Origin: Bradyrhizobium genosp. L
GTDB taxonomy: Bacteria; Pseudomonadota; Alphaproteobacteria; Rhizobiales; Xanthobacteraceae
Length of the DNA stretch: 64,000 nucleotides
NCBI RefSeq assembly: GCF_015624485.1
Contig: NZ_CP061378.1
Coordinates: 6,969,501 to 7,033,500 of the forward strand
Direction of reading: 5' to 3'
The notes beneath the pieces were generated by a model that was not told the origin of the DNA, did no database searches, and saw nothing but the letters and a program-made list of their open reading frames with translations. The translations under genes were made by a program, and so were the position numbers. Numbering within the stretch: the stretch's first letter is position 1; every line of letters begins with the position of its first letter. Shown here piece after piece: positions 44,618 through 53,079 of the stretch.

Positions 44618-45430
44618 ATGCTGAGATTGCTCGCCGCGCTTGTCCTGCTCGGAACGTTCGGCAGCCTCGCCTCGGCGCAAGACGCGCCGCGCAGCGAGTG
44701 CATGGCGATGGCGAGCGCACCACCGCGTGCGATTCCGGCGGGCTATCGTGGCGTCGCGGCGAAGGCCGACGAGGTCGCGATCACCTATGCCGGCCATTCC
44801 ACCTATTTCATCGACACGCCGGGCGGCGTCCGCATCGCGACCGATTACAGCGGCGCCTACCAGATCGGACGGCTGCCCGACGTCGTCACGATGAACCGGG
44901 CGCACTCCACTCATTACACGCTGTTCCCCGATCCCAGGATTCCCCACGTGCTGCATGGCTGGGGCGAGAACGGCCAGGCGGCACATGTCGCGATGCGGAT
45001 CGGCGACGTCTACATCCGCAACGTCACGACCGACATCCGCCGCTACTGGGGCGAGGATGCCGGCGGCGAGATGATCAAGGACGGCAACTCGATCTTCATC
45101 TTCGAGGTCGCCGGCCTCTGCATCGGCCATCTCGGCCACCTCCACGTCAGGCTCGACGACAGCCAGTTCGCCGCGATCGGGAGGCTCGACATCGTGATGG
45201 TGCCGATCGACGGCACCTACACGATGTCGCTCGACGGCATCTCCGAGATCACCAAGCGGCTGCGCGCGGCCGTCGTGCTGCCGATGCACCGCTTCGCCAC
45301 CCCGCTCGATGAATTCATGCGCCTGATCGGCCAGCAGTTCGAGATCGACCGCCGCAGCGAGCGCACCTTGCGGATCTCGCGCGACGCGCTGCCGTCGGCG
45401 CCGACCGTGATCATCCTCGATGGGGTGTGA
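44618..45430 (+). CDS. MBL-fold metal-dependent hydrolase, exported
   Basis: 270 residues from ATG 44618; an in-frame GTG at 44603 is possible. The signal peptide is about residues 1-21 (LVLLGTFGSLASAQ). UlaG-like metallo-beta-lactamase fold: TYAGHSTYFIDTPGGVRIATDY at the start, GHLGHLH in the middle and VLPMHRF near the end. The canonical HxHxDH is not seen: the corresponding place reads NRAHSTHYT, so the metal site may be altered. The function is unknown. Confidence 0.75.
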   Translation: MLRLLAALVLLGTFGSLASAQDAPRSECMAMASAPPRAIPAGYRGVAAKADEVAITYAGHSTYFIDTPGGVRIATDYSGAYQIGRLPDVVTMNRAHSTHYTLFPDPRIPHVLHGWGENGQAAHVAMRIGDVYIRNVTTDIRRYWGEDAGGEMIKDGNSIFIFEVAGLCIGHLGHLHVRLDDSQFAAIGRLDIVMVPIDGTYTMSLDGISEITKRLRAAVVLPMHRFATPLDEFMRLIGQQFEIDRRSERTLRISRDALPSAPTVIILDGV

Positions 45431-45449
45431 GGTGCGCAACGCATCGAAC

Positions 45450-45561
45450 CCCGTCATCCTGAGGTGCGAGCCTCTTCGGCGAGCCTCGAAGGATGAATCG
45501 GCCCCGCTGGTGGCCGTGCATCCTTCGAGGCTCGCAAGGGCTCGCACCTCAGGATGACGGG
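45450..45561. repeat. Palindromic intergenic repeat, type 3
   Basis: 112 bp: CCCGTCATCCTGAGGTGCGAG at the left end and its complement CTCGCACCTCAGGATGACGGG at the right, with an inner pair CGAGCCTCGAAGGATG / CATCCTTCGAGGCTCG. It forms a long hairpin after the MBL-fold gene. 45562-45690 then leads to the aldo/keto reductase start. Confidence 0.8.
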
Positions 45562-45690
45562 ACTGCCAGACGAGCCAGCCAACGGGCGACACGATTTCGT
45601 CAGCCGGTGATTTTCCCGCTTGGCCTAGAGTATGCTCTAGCCTGTTCACTCAAAACCGGCCCGCAACCACCCGCAAAGAGGACGATCGGC

Positions 45691-46683
45691 ATGACCTCCA
45701 GCAAGCTCCCGCACCGCAAGCTCGGCAATGACGGCCCGCAAGTGTCCGCGATCGGGCTCGGCTGCATGTCGCTGTCCGGCGTCTATGGCGCCAGCGACGA
45801 CATGGCGACGCCGGACTTCATCCGCACCGCCATCGACCAGGGCATCGATTTCCTCGACAGCGCCGATCTCTATGGCTGGGGTCATAATGAGGAGGTGCTG
45901 GGTCGCTCGTTGAAGGGCCTGCGCGACCAGGTCGTGATCGCCACCAAGTTCGGCCAGGTCAAGACCGCGACCGGACAGGGCGTCGACGGCCGGCCCGCCT
46001 ATGTCCAGCAGGCCTGCGAAGCCAGCCTGAAGCGGCTCGGCCTCGAGACCATCGATCTTTATTACCAGCACCGCATCGATCCGAACGTGCCGATCGAGGA
46101 CACCGTCGGCGCGATGGCCCGCCTGGTCGAGCAGGGCAAGGTCCGTCACCTCGGCCTGTGCGAGGCGCGGCCCGAGACCATCCGTCGCGCCCACAAGGTC
46201 CATCCGCTGGCCGCGGTGCAGACCGAATATTCCCTGCTCTACCGCAGCGAGGCCGAGGAGACGCTGGAAGCGACGCGCGCGCTCGGCATCGCCTTCGTCG
46301 CCTATTCGCCACTCGGCCGCGGCTTCCTGACCGGGCAGATCCAGTCGCAGGCCGACATCGCCGGCGATCGCCGCGGCGACCATCCGCGCTTTGCCGGCGA
46401 CAATTTTGCCCACAACCGCGATCTGGTCGGCCACATCGTCGCGATCGCGCGCGCGAAGAATTGCACGCCGGCACAGCTCGTGCTGGCCTGGCTGCTGGCG
46501 CGAGGCGACGACATCGTGCCTATTCCCGGCACCAAGCAACGCGCACGGCTGAACGAGAATATCGGCGCGCTCGAGGTCGTGCTCTCTCCGACCGAGCTGG
46601 CCCAGATTTCAGCGGCGATCCCGCCCGGCGCCGCGGCGGGCGAGCGTTATCCGGCTGGCGCGATGAAGGCGGTCTATCTGTAG
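45691..46683 (+). CDS. Aldo/keto reductase
   Basis: 330 residues from ATG 45691 (AGAGGA upstream); the longer frame runs into the repeat and is rejected. AKR catalytic tetrad visible: Asp and Tyr in FLDSADLYG, Lys in VIATKFGQ, His in YYQHRID. The NADPH-binding end IPGTKQRARLNENIGA is typical of the AKR13-like group. It reduces aldehydes or ketones; the substrate is unknown. Monocistronic. Confidence 0.9.
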   Translation: MTSSKLPHRKLGNDGPQVSAIGLGCMSLSGVYGASDDMATPDFIRTAIDQGIDFLDSADLYGWGHNEEVLGRSLKGLRDQVVIATKFGQVKTATGQGVDGRPAYVQQACEASLKRLGLETIDLYYQHRIDPNVPIEDTVGAMARLVEQGKVRHLGLCEARPETIRRAHKVHPLAAVQTEYSLLYRSEAEETLEATRALGIAFVAYSPLGRGFLTGQIQSQADIAGDRRGDHPRFAGDNFAHNRDLVGHIVAIARAKNCTPAQLVLAWLLARGDDIVPIPGTKQRARLNENIGALEVVLSPTELAQISAAIPPGAAAGERYPAGAMKAVYL

Positions 46684-46788
46684 AGACTGCAGGCGCACAT
46701 TTGACGCGTTGATGCGCGCCTCGTTATCCTCGGTAACAGCCGACATCGGATCGGCGGCCGACAAGAGCAAGAACAGGGAGCATCGTCC

Positions 46789-47838
46789 ATGGCCAGCACT
46801 CTGCCCGCCTCCGCGAGCGGGCTCTATGCCAATCCGCGCGAAGACTGGCTCGCCCAAACCACCGAAGAGATCATCGACCCCGCGCGGCCGATCGTCGATC
46901 CGCATCACCATCTCTGGGACCGCGGCGGGTTGCGCTATCTGATCGAGGAGATGCGCGACGACATCGGCTCCGGCCACAACATCGTCGCGACCGTCTATGT
47001 CGATTGCCGCTCGATGTATCGCGCCGATGGCCCGGAAGCGTTTCGGCCAGTCGGCGAGGTCGAGTTCGCCAACGGCGTCGCCGCGATGTCGGCGAGCGGC
47101 GGCTACGGCAAGGCTGCGATCTGCGCCGGCATCGTCAGCCACGTCAATCTTCTGATCGGCGACCAGGCCAAGGCGGTGCTGGAGGCGGAAATCACGGCCG
47201 GCAACGGCCGGTTCCGCGGCATCCGCCACTCCTCGGCCTGGGACGAGGATCCCAACGTGGCGCATATGTATGCGAACCGGCCGAAGGGAATTTTGCTCGA
47301 TCCCGCCTTCCGCAAGGGCTTTGCCTGCCTGGCGCCGCTCGGCCTCAGCTTCGATGCCTGGCTGTTCCATCCGCAGATCGGCGAGCTCACCGAGCTCGCC
47401 CGCGCCTTCCCCGACACCAAAATCATTCTCGACCATTGCGGCGGCCCGGTCGGCACCGGCCGTTTCGCCGGCAAACGCGAGGAGACTTTTCCGATCTGGA
47501 AAGCGTCGATCCAGGAGATCGCCAAGTGCCAGAACGTCGTCGTCAAGCTCGGCGGCCTTGCGATGTGCCTGCTCGGCTACGACTTCCATCTCCGCCCGAA
47601 GCCTCCATCCTCCGAGGAACTTGCTACGGTCTGGCGGCCCTATGTCGAGACCTGCATCGAGGCATTCGGCCCGAGCCGTTGCATGTTCGAGAGCAACTTC
47701 CCACCTGATAAGGGCCAATGCAGCTACCAGGTGATCTTCAACACTTTTAAACGTCTGGCTTCACAATATAGCGAAGTCGAGAAGACGGCCCTGTTCTCGC
47801 AGACGGCAAAGGATGTTTATCGGCTCGATATCGGGTAA
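46789..47838 (+). CDS. Amidohydrolase family 2 protein
   Basis: 349 residues from ATG 46789 (GGGAG upstream). Metal-site motif IVDPHHHLWD near residue 37, a middle ILDHCGGP and late MFESNFPPD, the scheme of lactonase-like amidohydrolase_2 enzymes (dicarboxylic acid lactonase group). It is not closely similar to the pair at 340-2522: it has HHHLW rather than DIHP. The GNAT gene follows after 11 bases. Confidence 0.87.
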   Translation: MASTLPASASGLYANPREDWLAQTTEEIIDPARPIVDPHHHLWDRGGLRYLIEEMRDDIGSGHNIVATVYVDCRSMYRADGPEAFRPVGEVEFANGVAAMSASGGYGKAAICAGIVSHVNLLIGDQAKAVLEAEITAGNGRFRGIRHSSAWDEDPNVAHMYANRPKGILLDPAFRKGFACLAPLGLSFDAWLFHPQIGELTELARAFPDTKIILDHCGGPVGTGRFAGKREETFPIWKASIQEIAKCQNVVVKLGGLAMCLLGYDFHLRPKPPSSEELATVWRPYVETCIEAFGPSRCMFESNFPPDKGQCSYQVIFNTFKRLASQYSEVEKTALFSQTAKDVYRLDIG

Positions 47839-47849
47839 ACTCGCTCACT

Positions 47850-48782
47850 ATGGATGACGGCATCACCATCCGGCCGCTCCGGGAGACCGACGCGGAAGCG
47901 GTTGTTGCACTTTATACCAGGGCGGCCGCGGTCGAACCGCGGCTCGGCCCGGTTACGCTGCCGCAATGGGACCAGTTCCTAAAGCTGCCGCAGAACCGCG
48001 GCGGGCGCGACTTTCGTATTGCCGAACAGCGCGACCGGCTGGTCGGACTCGCGGAATCCTCGTTGCGCGATCAGGGCGCGCACCATTCCCGGTTCCTCAA
48101 GATCGTCGTGGCGCCCGAGGCGCGGCGGCGCCACGTTGGGCTCGCGCTGTTCGATGAGGTGCTCGCAATCGACAGCGAGGCCGATCTCCCCGTGCAAACA
48201 TTGGTCAGTCGCGACTGGCCGGCCGGCATGGCCTTCGTGGCGGTGTTCGGCTTCGTCCACATAGAATCTGAGATCGGCATGAAGTGCGTCGAGCCGCTAC
48301 AGCCGGCGCGCACGCTCGCGGCGGCGCGCGCCAGCATCGAGCGGGTCAGCGACGTCACCGTCTGCGCCGCCGAGGTCGCACGCATTCATAATGCCGCCTA
48401 TGCCTCCGACGCCGCGTTCCGGCTGTATTCGCCCGAGGAGATGGCGCAGCTCGCCTGCGACAGCGAGGTCTGGATCGCCTCCGAGGACGGACACCCGTCG
48501 GGCTTCTGCCTGACCGAGCCGGAGCAGAACTCGATGTGGATCGAGTCGGTCGCGGTCGATCCGGCGCGGCAGGGGCGCGGCCTCGGCCAGCTCCTGGTCT
48601 ATCAGACGCTCACCGCGCACGAGGTTTCGCTCGAGCATCCCTGCTGGCTCAATGTCTCGAGCCGCAACGCCGCCGCGCTGAAGATCTACCGCCGGCTCGG
48701 CTTCCGGCCGCAGCACGAAACCTGCCGCTTCAGCGCCACCCGCGGCGACCTGCTCGCCACGCGTGACCGGCGTTTCCATTAA
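47850..48782 (+). CDS. GNAT acetyltransferase with two domains
   Basis: 310 residues. Two GNAT folds: the N-terminal one has the acetyl-CoA loop region FLKIVVAPEARRRHVGLALF (about residues 85-105); the C-terminal one has IESVAVDPARQGRGLGQLLV (about 230-250), with the canonical Q/R-x-x-G-x-G/A. The N-terminal copy is weaker in that motif (RRRHVG). It acetylates an amine of unknown identity. It may be co-transcribed with the amidohydrolase upstream, and ends three bases from the convergent aminopeptidase stop. Confidence 0.85.
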   Translation: MDDGITIRPLRETDAEAVVALYTRAAAVEPRLGPVTLPQWDQFLKLPQNRGGRDFRIAEQRDRLVGLAESSLRDQGAHHSRFLKIVVAPEARRRHVGLALFDEVLAIDSEADLPVQTLVSRDWPAGMAFVAVFGFVHIESEIGMKCVEPLQPARTLAAARASIERVSDVTVCAAEVARIHNAAYASDAAFRLYSPEEMAQLACDSEVWIASEDGHPSGFCLTEPEQNSMWIESVAVDPARQGRGLGQLLVYQTLTAHEVSLEHPCWLNVSSRNAAALKIYRRLGFRPQHETCRFSATRGDLLATRDRRFH

Positions 48783-48785
48783 CGC

Positions 48786-50042
48786 TTAAGCCCACTCACC
48801 CTTCCGGAACACCGGCACGCTACGACCGTCGGCATGGATGCCGTCGATGTCGGTATGTTCGGAGCCGATCATCCAGTCGATATGGATCAGGCTCTTGTTG
48901 CCGCCCTGCTCGGCGATCTGCTGCGGCGTCAGTTTATCGCCGTTGACGAAGCATTTCGAGTAGCACTGGCCGAGCGCGATGTGCGAGGCGGCGTTCTCGT
49001 CGAACAGGGTGTTGAAGAACAACAGCCCGCTCTTGGAGATCGGCGAGGAATGCGGCACCAGCGCGACTTCGCCGAGCCGGCGCGCGCCCTCGTCGGTGTC
49101 GAGCACCTTGTTCAGCACCTCCTCGCCGCGCGAGGCTTTGGCCTCGACGATGCGGCCTTCCTCGAACTTCACCGAAATATTGTCGATCAGCGTGCCCTGA
49201 TAGGACAGCGGCTTGGAGCTGACCACGTGACCGGTGACGCGCCGGCAATGCGGCGTGGTGAAGACCTCCTCGGTCGGAATGTTGGCATTGCAGACGATGC
49301 CGTTCTTGGCCGTCGAGGCGCCGCCCTCCCATTCATGGCCGTCGGCGAGCCCGATCACGAGATCCATGCCGGGGCCGGAATATTTCAGCGCATGGAAGCG
49401 CTGGCCGTTCAGCCAGTCGGTGCGCTCGCGCAGTTTTGCGTTGTGCTTCTGCCAGGCCGCGACGGCGCCGTCCTGATCGACCCGCGACGCCGAGAAGATC
49501 GCATCCGCGAGCCTGGCCACCGCTACGTCCTCGGCATCATCGGGGAACATCTGCTTCGCCCAGGATGCGCTCGGATAGGCGATGATGTTCCAGTTGGTGT
49601 CGAAATTGACGATCTTCTCCAGCGCCGGCTGGTAGGCGATCGAATTGGCCTTGCTGGCGCGCGCAACCTTGCTGGGGTCTTCTCCCGACAGAAGCATCGG
49701 ATTGTCGCCGACGATCGCAAGCCGCGCCGTGTTGGCGCCGAACGCCTTCGCCATGCCCTCATAGAGCCAGCCCGCGGCACGATCGAAGCTTGCGTCGTTG
49801 CCGTAACGATAACGCGCCAGCGTCAATTCCTCGTCGGAGAAGAACGAATTCACCAGCCCCGCGCCGGCCTTGTAGGCATGCTCGGCGATCCGCCGTACCA
49901 GCGGCAGCGCCACCACGGGCGCGGTCAGCAGCAGATCCTGTCCCGGCTGCAGCTGCAATCCGACCTTCACCGCGACTTCGGCGAGCCGATCGAGTTTCAC
50001 GGGATCGATCGAGGCGGAAAGGTTGCGCTGATGAGCAGTCAT
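48786..50042 (-). CDS. M29 family aminopeptidase
   Basis: 418 residues; ATG 50042 is chosen, with ATG 50057 (five residues longer) equally in frame. M29 (AmpS/PepS-like) motifs with metal ligands: NIPTEEVFTTPH, LGEVALVPHSSPI, HIALGQCY and HIDWMIGSEHTDIDG. A cytoplasmic, metal-dependent exopeptidase. It lies downstream of the PcaB-like gene on the same strand with a 115-base gap, so operon membership is likely but not certain. Confidence 0.9.
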   Translation of the reverse strand: MTAHQRNLSASIDPVKLDRLAEVAVKVGLQLQPGQDLLLTAPVVALPLVRRIAEHAYKAGAGLVNSFFSDEELTLARYRYGNDASFDRAAGWLYEGMAKAFGANTARLAIVGDNPMLLSGEDPSKVARASKANSIAYQPALEKIVNFDTNWNIIAYPSASWAKQMFPDDAEDVAVARLADAIFSASRVDQDGAVAAWQKHNAKLRERTDWLNGQRFHALKYSGPGMDLVIGLADGHEWEGGASTAKNGIVCNANIPTEEVFTTPHCRRVTGHVVSSKPLSYQGTLIDNISVKFEEGRIVEAKASRGEEVLNKVLDTDEGARRLGEVALVPHSSPISKSGLLFFNTLFDENAASHIALGQCYSKCFVNGDKLTPQQIAEQGGNKSLIHIDWMIGSEHTDIDGIHADGRSVPVFRKGEWA

Positions 50043-50157
50043 GAAATGTCCGGCCATGTCGGTTGAGGGTCGAGGATTCGTAGTCCAATTCGCCCCGCAT
50101 TCGCAAGGTTCCCGCCGTCACCGGCGATCACGCCCAAGCGAGCAAACGGCGCTGATG

Positions 50158-51519
50158 TCACCGCTTCACAGATGCCAGCACCCGATCGACCATGTCGGGC
50201 GCGAGCCCCAGATAGTTCTTCGGTGCGGTGAGGCGGTCGATCGTCGCGCGATCGATCCGGCCCGTCACCCGCGCATCCGCCGCCAGGGCGTCGGCCAGCG
50301 AAAGCCCTTTCTCGTTGGCGAGCCGGCAGGCGTCGTAGACGACGTCATGCGCCTCCTGGCGGCCGATCGCCGGCGCCAGCCCCATCATCACGGCCTCGGC
50401 GACGATCAGCCCGCGGCTGATGTCGAGATTGTCGGCCATCCGCTTCTCATCGACGATCAGGCCGCCAAGCGCGAATTTTGCCTGATGCAGCGCGCCCGCG
50501 GTGAGGACAAAACTTTCCGGGATCGCCATCCACTCGGCGTGCCACGGGCCGGTGGCGCGCTCGAAATCCTGCACCATCGCGTCCAGCATCAGGCCGGCGT
50601 ACTGCCGCACCGCCTTGGCCGCCGCGAGCATCAGCTCCGACGAGATCGGGTTGCGCTTCTGCGGCATGGTCGAGGACGCGCCGCGGCCCTTCACGAACGG
50701 CTCATAGACCTCGGCAAACTCGGTCGACGCCATGATCATGATGTCGAGCGCGATCTTGCCGAGCGAGCCCGTCACGAGCGCGAGGAAATTCACGGCCTCC
50801 GCGAGTCCGTCGCGCGCGACATGCCAGGTGGCGACGGGTACGCCGAGGCCGAGCTCCTCGCACAGCGCCTGCTGCACCTCAAAACCCTTGTCGCCGAGCG
50901 AGGCCAGCGTGCCGGCGGCGCCGGCGAACTGGCCGACCAGCACGCGTGGCTTCAGCTGCGCCAGCCGTTCGGCATGGCGGTCGAAGGCCGCGAGCCAGAT
51001 CGCGGTCTTGTAGCCGAAGGTCACCGGCAGCGCCTGCTGCAGGTGGGTGCGTCCCGCCATCGGCGTGTCGCGGTAGCGCTTCGAGAGATCGGCGAGGATG
51101 TCGCGCAGCGTCGCGATATCGTCCTCGATAATCTTCAAGCCGTCGCGCAGTTGCAGCACGACGGCGGTGTCCATGATGTCCTGCGTGGTGGCGCCCCAGT
51201 GCACGTAGCGGCCGGCCTCGCCACATTGCTTCGTCATCTGGTGCACCAGCGGCAGGATCGGGTAGCCGACGATGTCGGTCTCCTGACGCAGCAGATCGAA
51301 GTCGAGCGCAGCGACATCGGTACGACTTGCGATCTCCGCGGCCGCCTCCGCCGGGATCACGCCGCAGCGTGCCTCGGCCTTCGCCAGTGCGACCTCGACC
51401 TCGGCATAGCGCGAGACCAGCCGCAGGTCGGAAAACACCTCGCGCATCTCGCGGGTGCCGAAGGCATCGCGGAACAGCACGGAATCGAGCACGGTGGTCG
51501 AGGACGGGAAGGCGGGCAT
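50158..51519 (-). CDS. Fumarase/aspartase superfamily lyase, PcaB-like
   Basis: 453 residues from ATG 51519; the very long frame upstream runs through the next gene and is a shadow. The superfamily signature GASSTMPQKRNP is present, plus the conserved GATTQDIMDTA and GRTHLQQALPVTFG. Length and VGQFAGAAGTLASLG resemble 3-carboxy-cis,cis-muconate cycloisomerase; adenylosuccinate lyase is less likely. It sits after a PcaC-like gene with no other beta-ketoadipate genes, so the substrate may be a different dicarboxylate. Confidence 0.82.
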   Translation of the reverse strand: MPAFPSSTTVLDSVLFRDAFGTREMREVFSDLRLVSRYAEVEVALAKAEARCGVIPAEAAAEIASRTDVAALDFDLLRQETDIVGYPILPLVHQMTKQCGEAGRYVHWGATTQDIMDTAVVLQLRDGLKIIEDDIATLRDILADLSKRYRDTPMAGRTHLQQALPVTFGYKTAIWLAAFDRHAERLAQLKPRVLVGQFAGAAGTLASLGDKGFEVQQALCEELGLGVPVATWHVARDGLAEAVNFLALVTGSLGKIALDIMIMASTEFAEVYEPFVKGRGASSTMPQKRNPISSELMLAAAKAVRQYAGLMLDAMVQDFERATGPWHAEWMAIPESFVLTAGALHQAKFALGGLIVDEKRMADNLDISRGLIVAEAVMMGLAPAIGRQEAHDVVYDACRLANEKGLSLADALAADARVTGRIDRATIDRLTAPKNYLGLAPDMVDRVLASVKR

Positions 51520-51580
51520 GGGCGGGTCCTGTTGCCGACAGCAGGCTGGCAACGTCCCTATCACGCCCGGCGCGGCCGCC

Positions 51581-51970
51581 CTACCCCTCCGGGGTGACTT
51601 CGCCGAACACCTCGGCTGCGATCTTGCTGGTCTCGATCGCGGCCGGCACGCCGCAATACATTGCGACCAGCAGCAGCACGTCCTGCACCTGGGCGGCGGT
51701 GCAGCCATTGGCGAGCGCGCCCTTGGCATGGACCCGGAACTCGGTGGTCTTGCCGCTCGCCGCGGTGATGCCCAGCATGACCAGGCTGCGCATCTGGTCG
51801 GAGAGACCATCGCGCTCCCAGACATCGCCATAGACATAGGCATTGATGATGTTCTGCAGCGGCGCGCCGAAATCGCCCGCAGCCGCCATCCGCTTTGCCA
51901 CGTCCGCATCGCCGAACATCTTGCGGCGGCGACGCAGGCCCCGCGCGTGGAGATCGCTGGTGTCCACCAT
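51581..51970 (-). CDS. Carboxymuconolactone decarboxylase family protein (PcaC-like)
   Basis: 129 residues from ATG 51970 (GGGAG upstream). The CMD fold is shown by GDVWERDGLSDQMRSLVML and the later EFRVHAKGALANGCTAAQV. The usual Cys-x-x-Cys of AhpD-like redox members is absent, so it fits the decarboxylase group. First gene of the minus-strand operon, with its promoter at 51998-52026 overlapped by a putative GntR operator. Confidence 0.87.
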   Translation of the reverse strand: MVDTSDLHARGLRRRRKMFGDADVAKRMAAAGDFGAPLQNIINAYVYGDVWERDGLSDQMRSLVMLGITAASGKTTEFRVHAKGALANGCTAAQVQDVLLLVAMYCGVPAAIETSKIAAEVFGEVTPEG

Positions 51971-51996
51971 GTGGTGTCGGACTCCCTGTTTCGATT

Positions 51997-52012
51997 ATTT
52001 ATACGGACAAAT
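51997..52012. promoter_or_regulatory. Operator copy 1 (left arm of a 16-bp inverted pair)
   Basis: ATTTATACGGACAAAT. Its exact reverse complement recurs at 52062-52077, 65 bp away. The core TTATACGGACAA is itself an imperfect dyad of the size bound by GntR/HutC proteins. It covers the -10 of the minus-strand promoter. The GntR/UTRA regulator at 54978-55733 is the likely ligand-responsive binder (inference). Confidence 0.65.
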
Positions 52013-52026
52013 TTTGCCAATCTCAA
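51998..52026 (-). promoter_or_regulatory. Sigma-70 type promoter for the PcaC/PcaB-like operon
   Basis: On the minus strand: TTGAGA (52021-52026), a 17-base spacer, TATAAA (51998-52003). Each hexamer differs from consensus at one position. The leader to the ATG at 51970 is about 20 bases. Confidence 0.6.
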
Positions 52027-52046
52027 TCGCGATGTGGTCCTTGCTC

Positions 52047-52076
52047 TTGCACCCTCCATCCATTTGTCCGTATAAA
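52047..52076 (+). promoter_or_regulatory. Sigma-70 type promoter for the Bug-type operon
   Basis: TTGCAC (52047-52052), an 18-base spacer, TATAAA (52071-52076). The -10 lies inside operator copy 2, so a bound repressor would block it. The leader to ATG 52107 is about 24 bases and includes GGGAGG. Confidence 0.55.
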
Positions 52077-52077
52077 T
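52062..52077. promoter_or_regulatory. Operator copy 2 (right arm of the 16-bp inverted pair)
   Basis: ATTTGTCCGTATAAAT, the exact reverse complement of 51997-52012. It overlaps the -10 of the plus-strand promoter. Both promoters of the divergent locus thus carry the same sequence in the same relative position, so one regulator should control both. Confidence 0.65.
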
Positions 52078-52106
52078 TGTCGCAACAGACTTGCGGGAGG
52101 ATCGGG

Positions 52107-53069
52107 ATGAAGTTGCGCCTGGGCTGGCTTGTGGTCCTGTTGCTGTCCGCCTTTGCAGCGTCTGCCGCCCTCGCCGCGGACGACTTCCCGCAACGGCCGC
52201 TCAAGATCATCGTGCCGTTCCCGCCCGGCGCCGGCCCTGACAACGTCGCCCGGCTGATCGGCCAGCATCTGCAGGATGCCTTCGGCCAGACCGTGGTGAT
52301 CGAGAATCGCGCCGGCGCGCTCGGCAGCATCGGCGCCCAGGAGGTCGCGCGCAGCGCACCCGACGGCTACACGCTGCTGATGGGCACCAACACGACGCAA
52401 GCCAGCAACGTCGCCACGCTGAAGAACCTGCCCTACGATCCGGTGAAGGATTTTGCACCGATCATTCGCACCACCACCACCGCGATGGTGCTGCTGGTCA
52501 ATCCGAAGATCGCGCCAAAGGACCTGCCGCAGTTCCTGGATTATGCCAAGGCGCATCCCAACCTGACCGCGGGCTACGGCTCGGGCGCGTCGCAGATCTC
52601 GATCGCGCAGCTGCAGTCGCGCGGCGGCATCCAGGTCGTCGCGGCCTCCTATCGCGGCGTCCCGCAGGCGATGACCGACGTGATGGCTGGTGTGATCGAC
52701 CTGACCTTCGGCGATTTCTCGGTCGCGATCCCGCAGATGCAGGGCGGTACGCTGCGCGGCATCGGCGTGACGTCGGCGGCCCGCAACGAGCTGACCCCTG
52801 GCCTGCCCGCATTATCGGAAGTCATGCCCGGCTTCGAGGCCACGATCTGGTACGGGCTGTTCGCACCGGCCGGCACGCCCGAACCCATCGTCAACAGGCT
52901 TTACGCCGAATGCGCAAAATACCTGTCAATGCCCGAAACCAGGAAGAAGCTCGCCGATGTCGGCGTGATCGTGGCGCCATTGACGCCGGCCGAATTCGGC
53001 ACCTTCGTGAAAAGCGAGGTGGTGCGCTGGTCGGCGGAGGTCAAAGCTGCCGGCATCGAACCGCAATAG
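52107..53069 (+). CDS. Bug/TctC-family tripartite tricarboxylate transporter binding protein
   Basis: 320 residues from ATG 52107 with GGGAGG upstream; the longer frame overlaps the operator region. The signal peptide is about residues 1-24 (FAASAALA before ADDFPQRP). Family motifs: DFPQRPLKIIVPFPPGAGPDNVARL and VIENRAGALGSIGAQEVARSAPDGYTLL (key residues only). It captures a carboxylate in the periplasm. No TctA/TctB membrane genes are next to it, which is normal for this family in these bacteria. Confidence 0.9.
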   Translation: MKLRLGWLVVLLLSAFAASAALAADDFPQRPLKIIVPFPPGAGPDNVARLIGQHLQDAFGQTVVIENRAGALGSIGAQEVARSAPDGYTLLMGTNTTQASNVATLKNLPYDPVKDFAPIIRTTTTAMVLLVNPKIAPKDLPQFLDYAKAHPNLTAGYGSGASQISIAQLQSRGGIQVVAASYRGVPQAMTDVMAGVIDLTFGDFSVAIPQMQGGTLRGIGVTSAARNELTPGLPALSEVMPGFEATIWYGLFAPAGTPEPIVNRLYAECAKYLSMPETRKKLADVGVIVAPLTPAEFGTFVKSEVVRWSAEVKAAGIEPQ

Positions 53070-53079
53070 ACCGGCCGAG

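Noticed and set aside
50158..51519. Adenylosuccinate lyase (purB) assignment
   Set aside because: Superfamily signature fits both, but the PcaC-like neighbour and catabolic context favour a cycloisomerase-type lyase.
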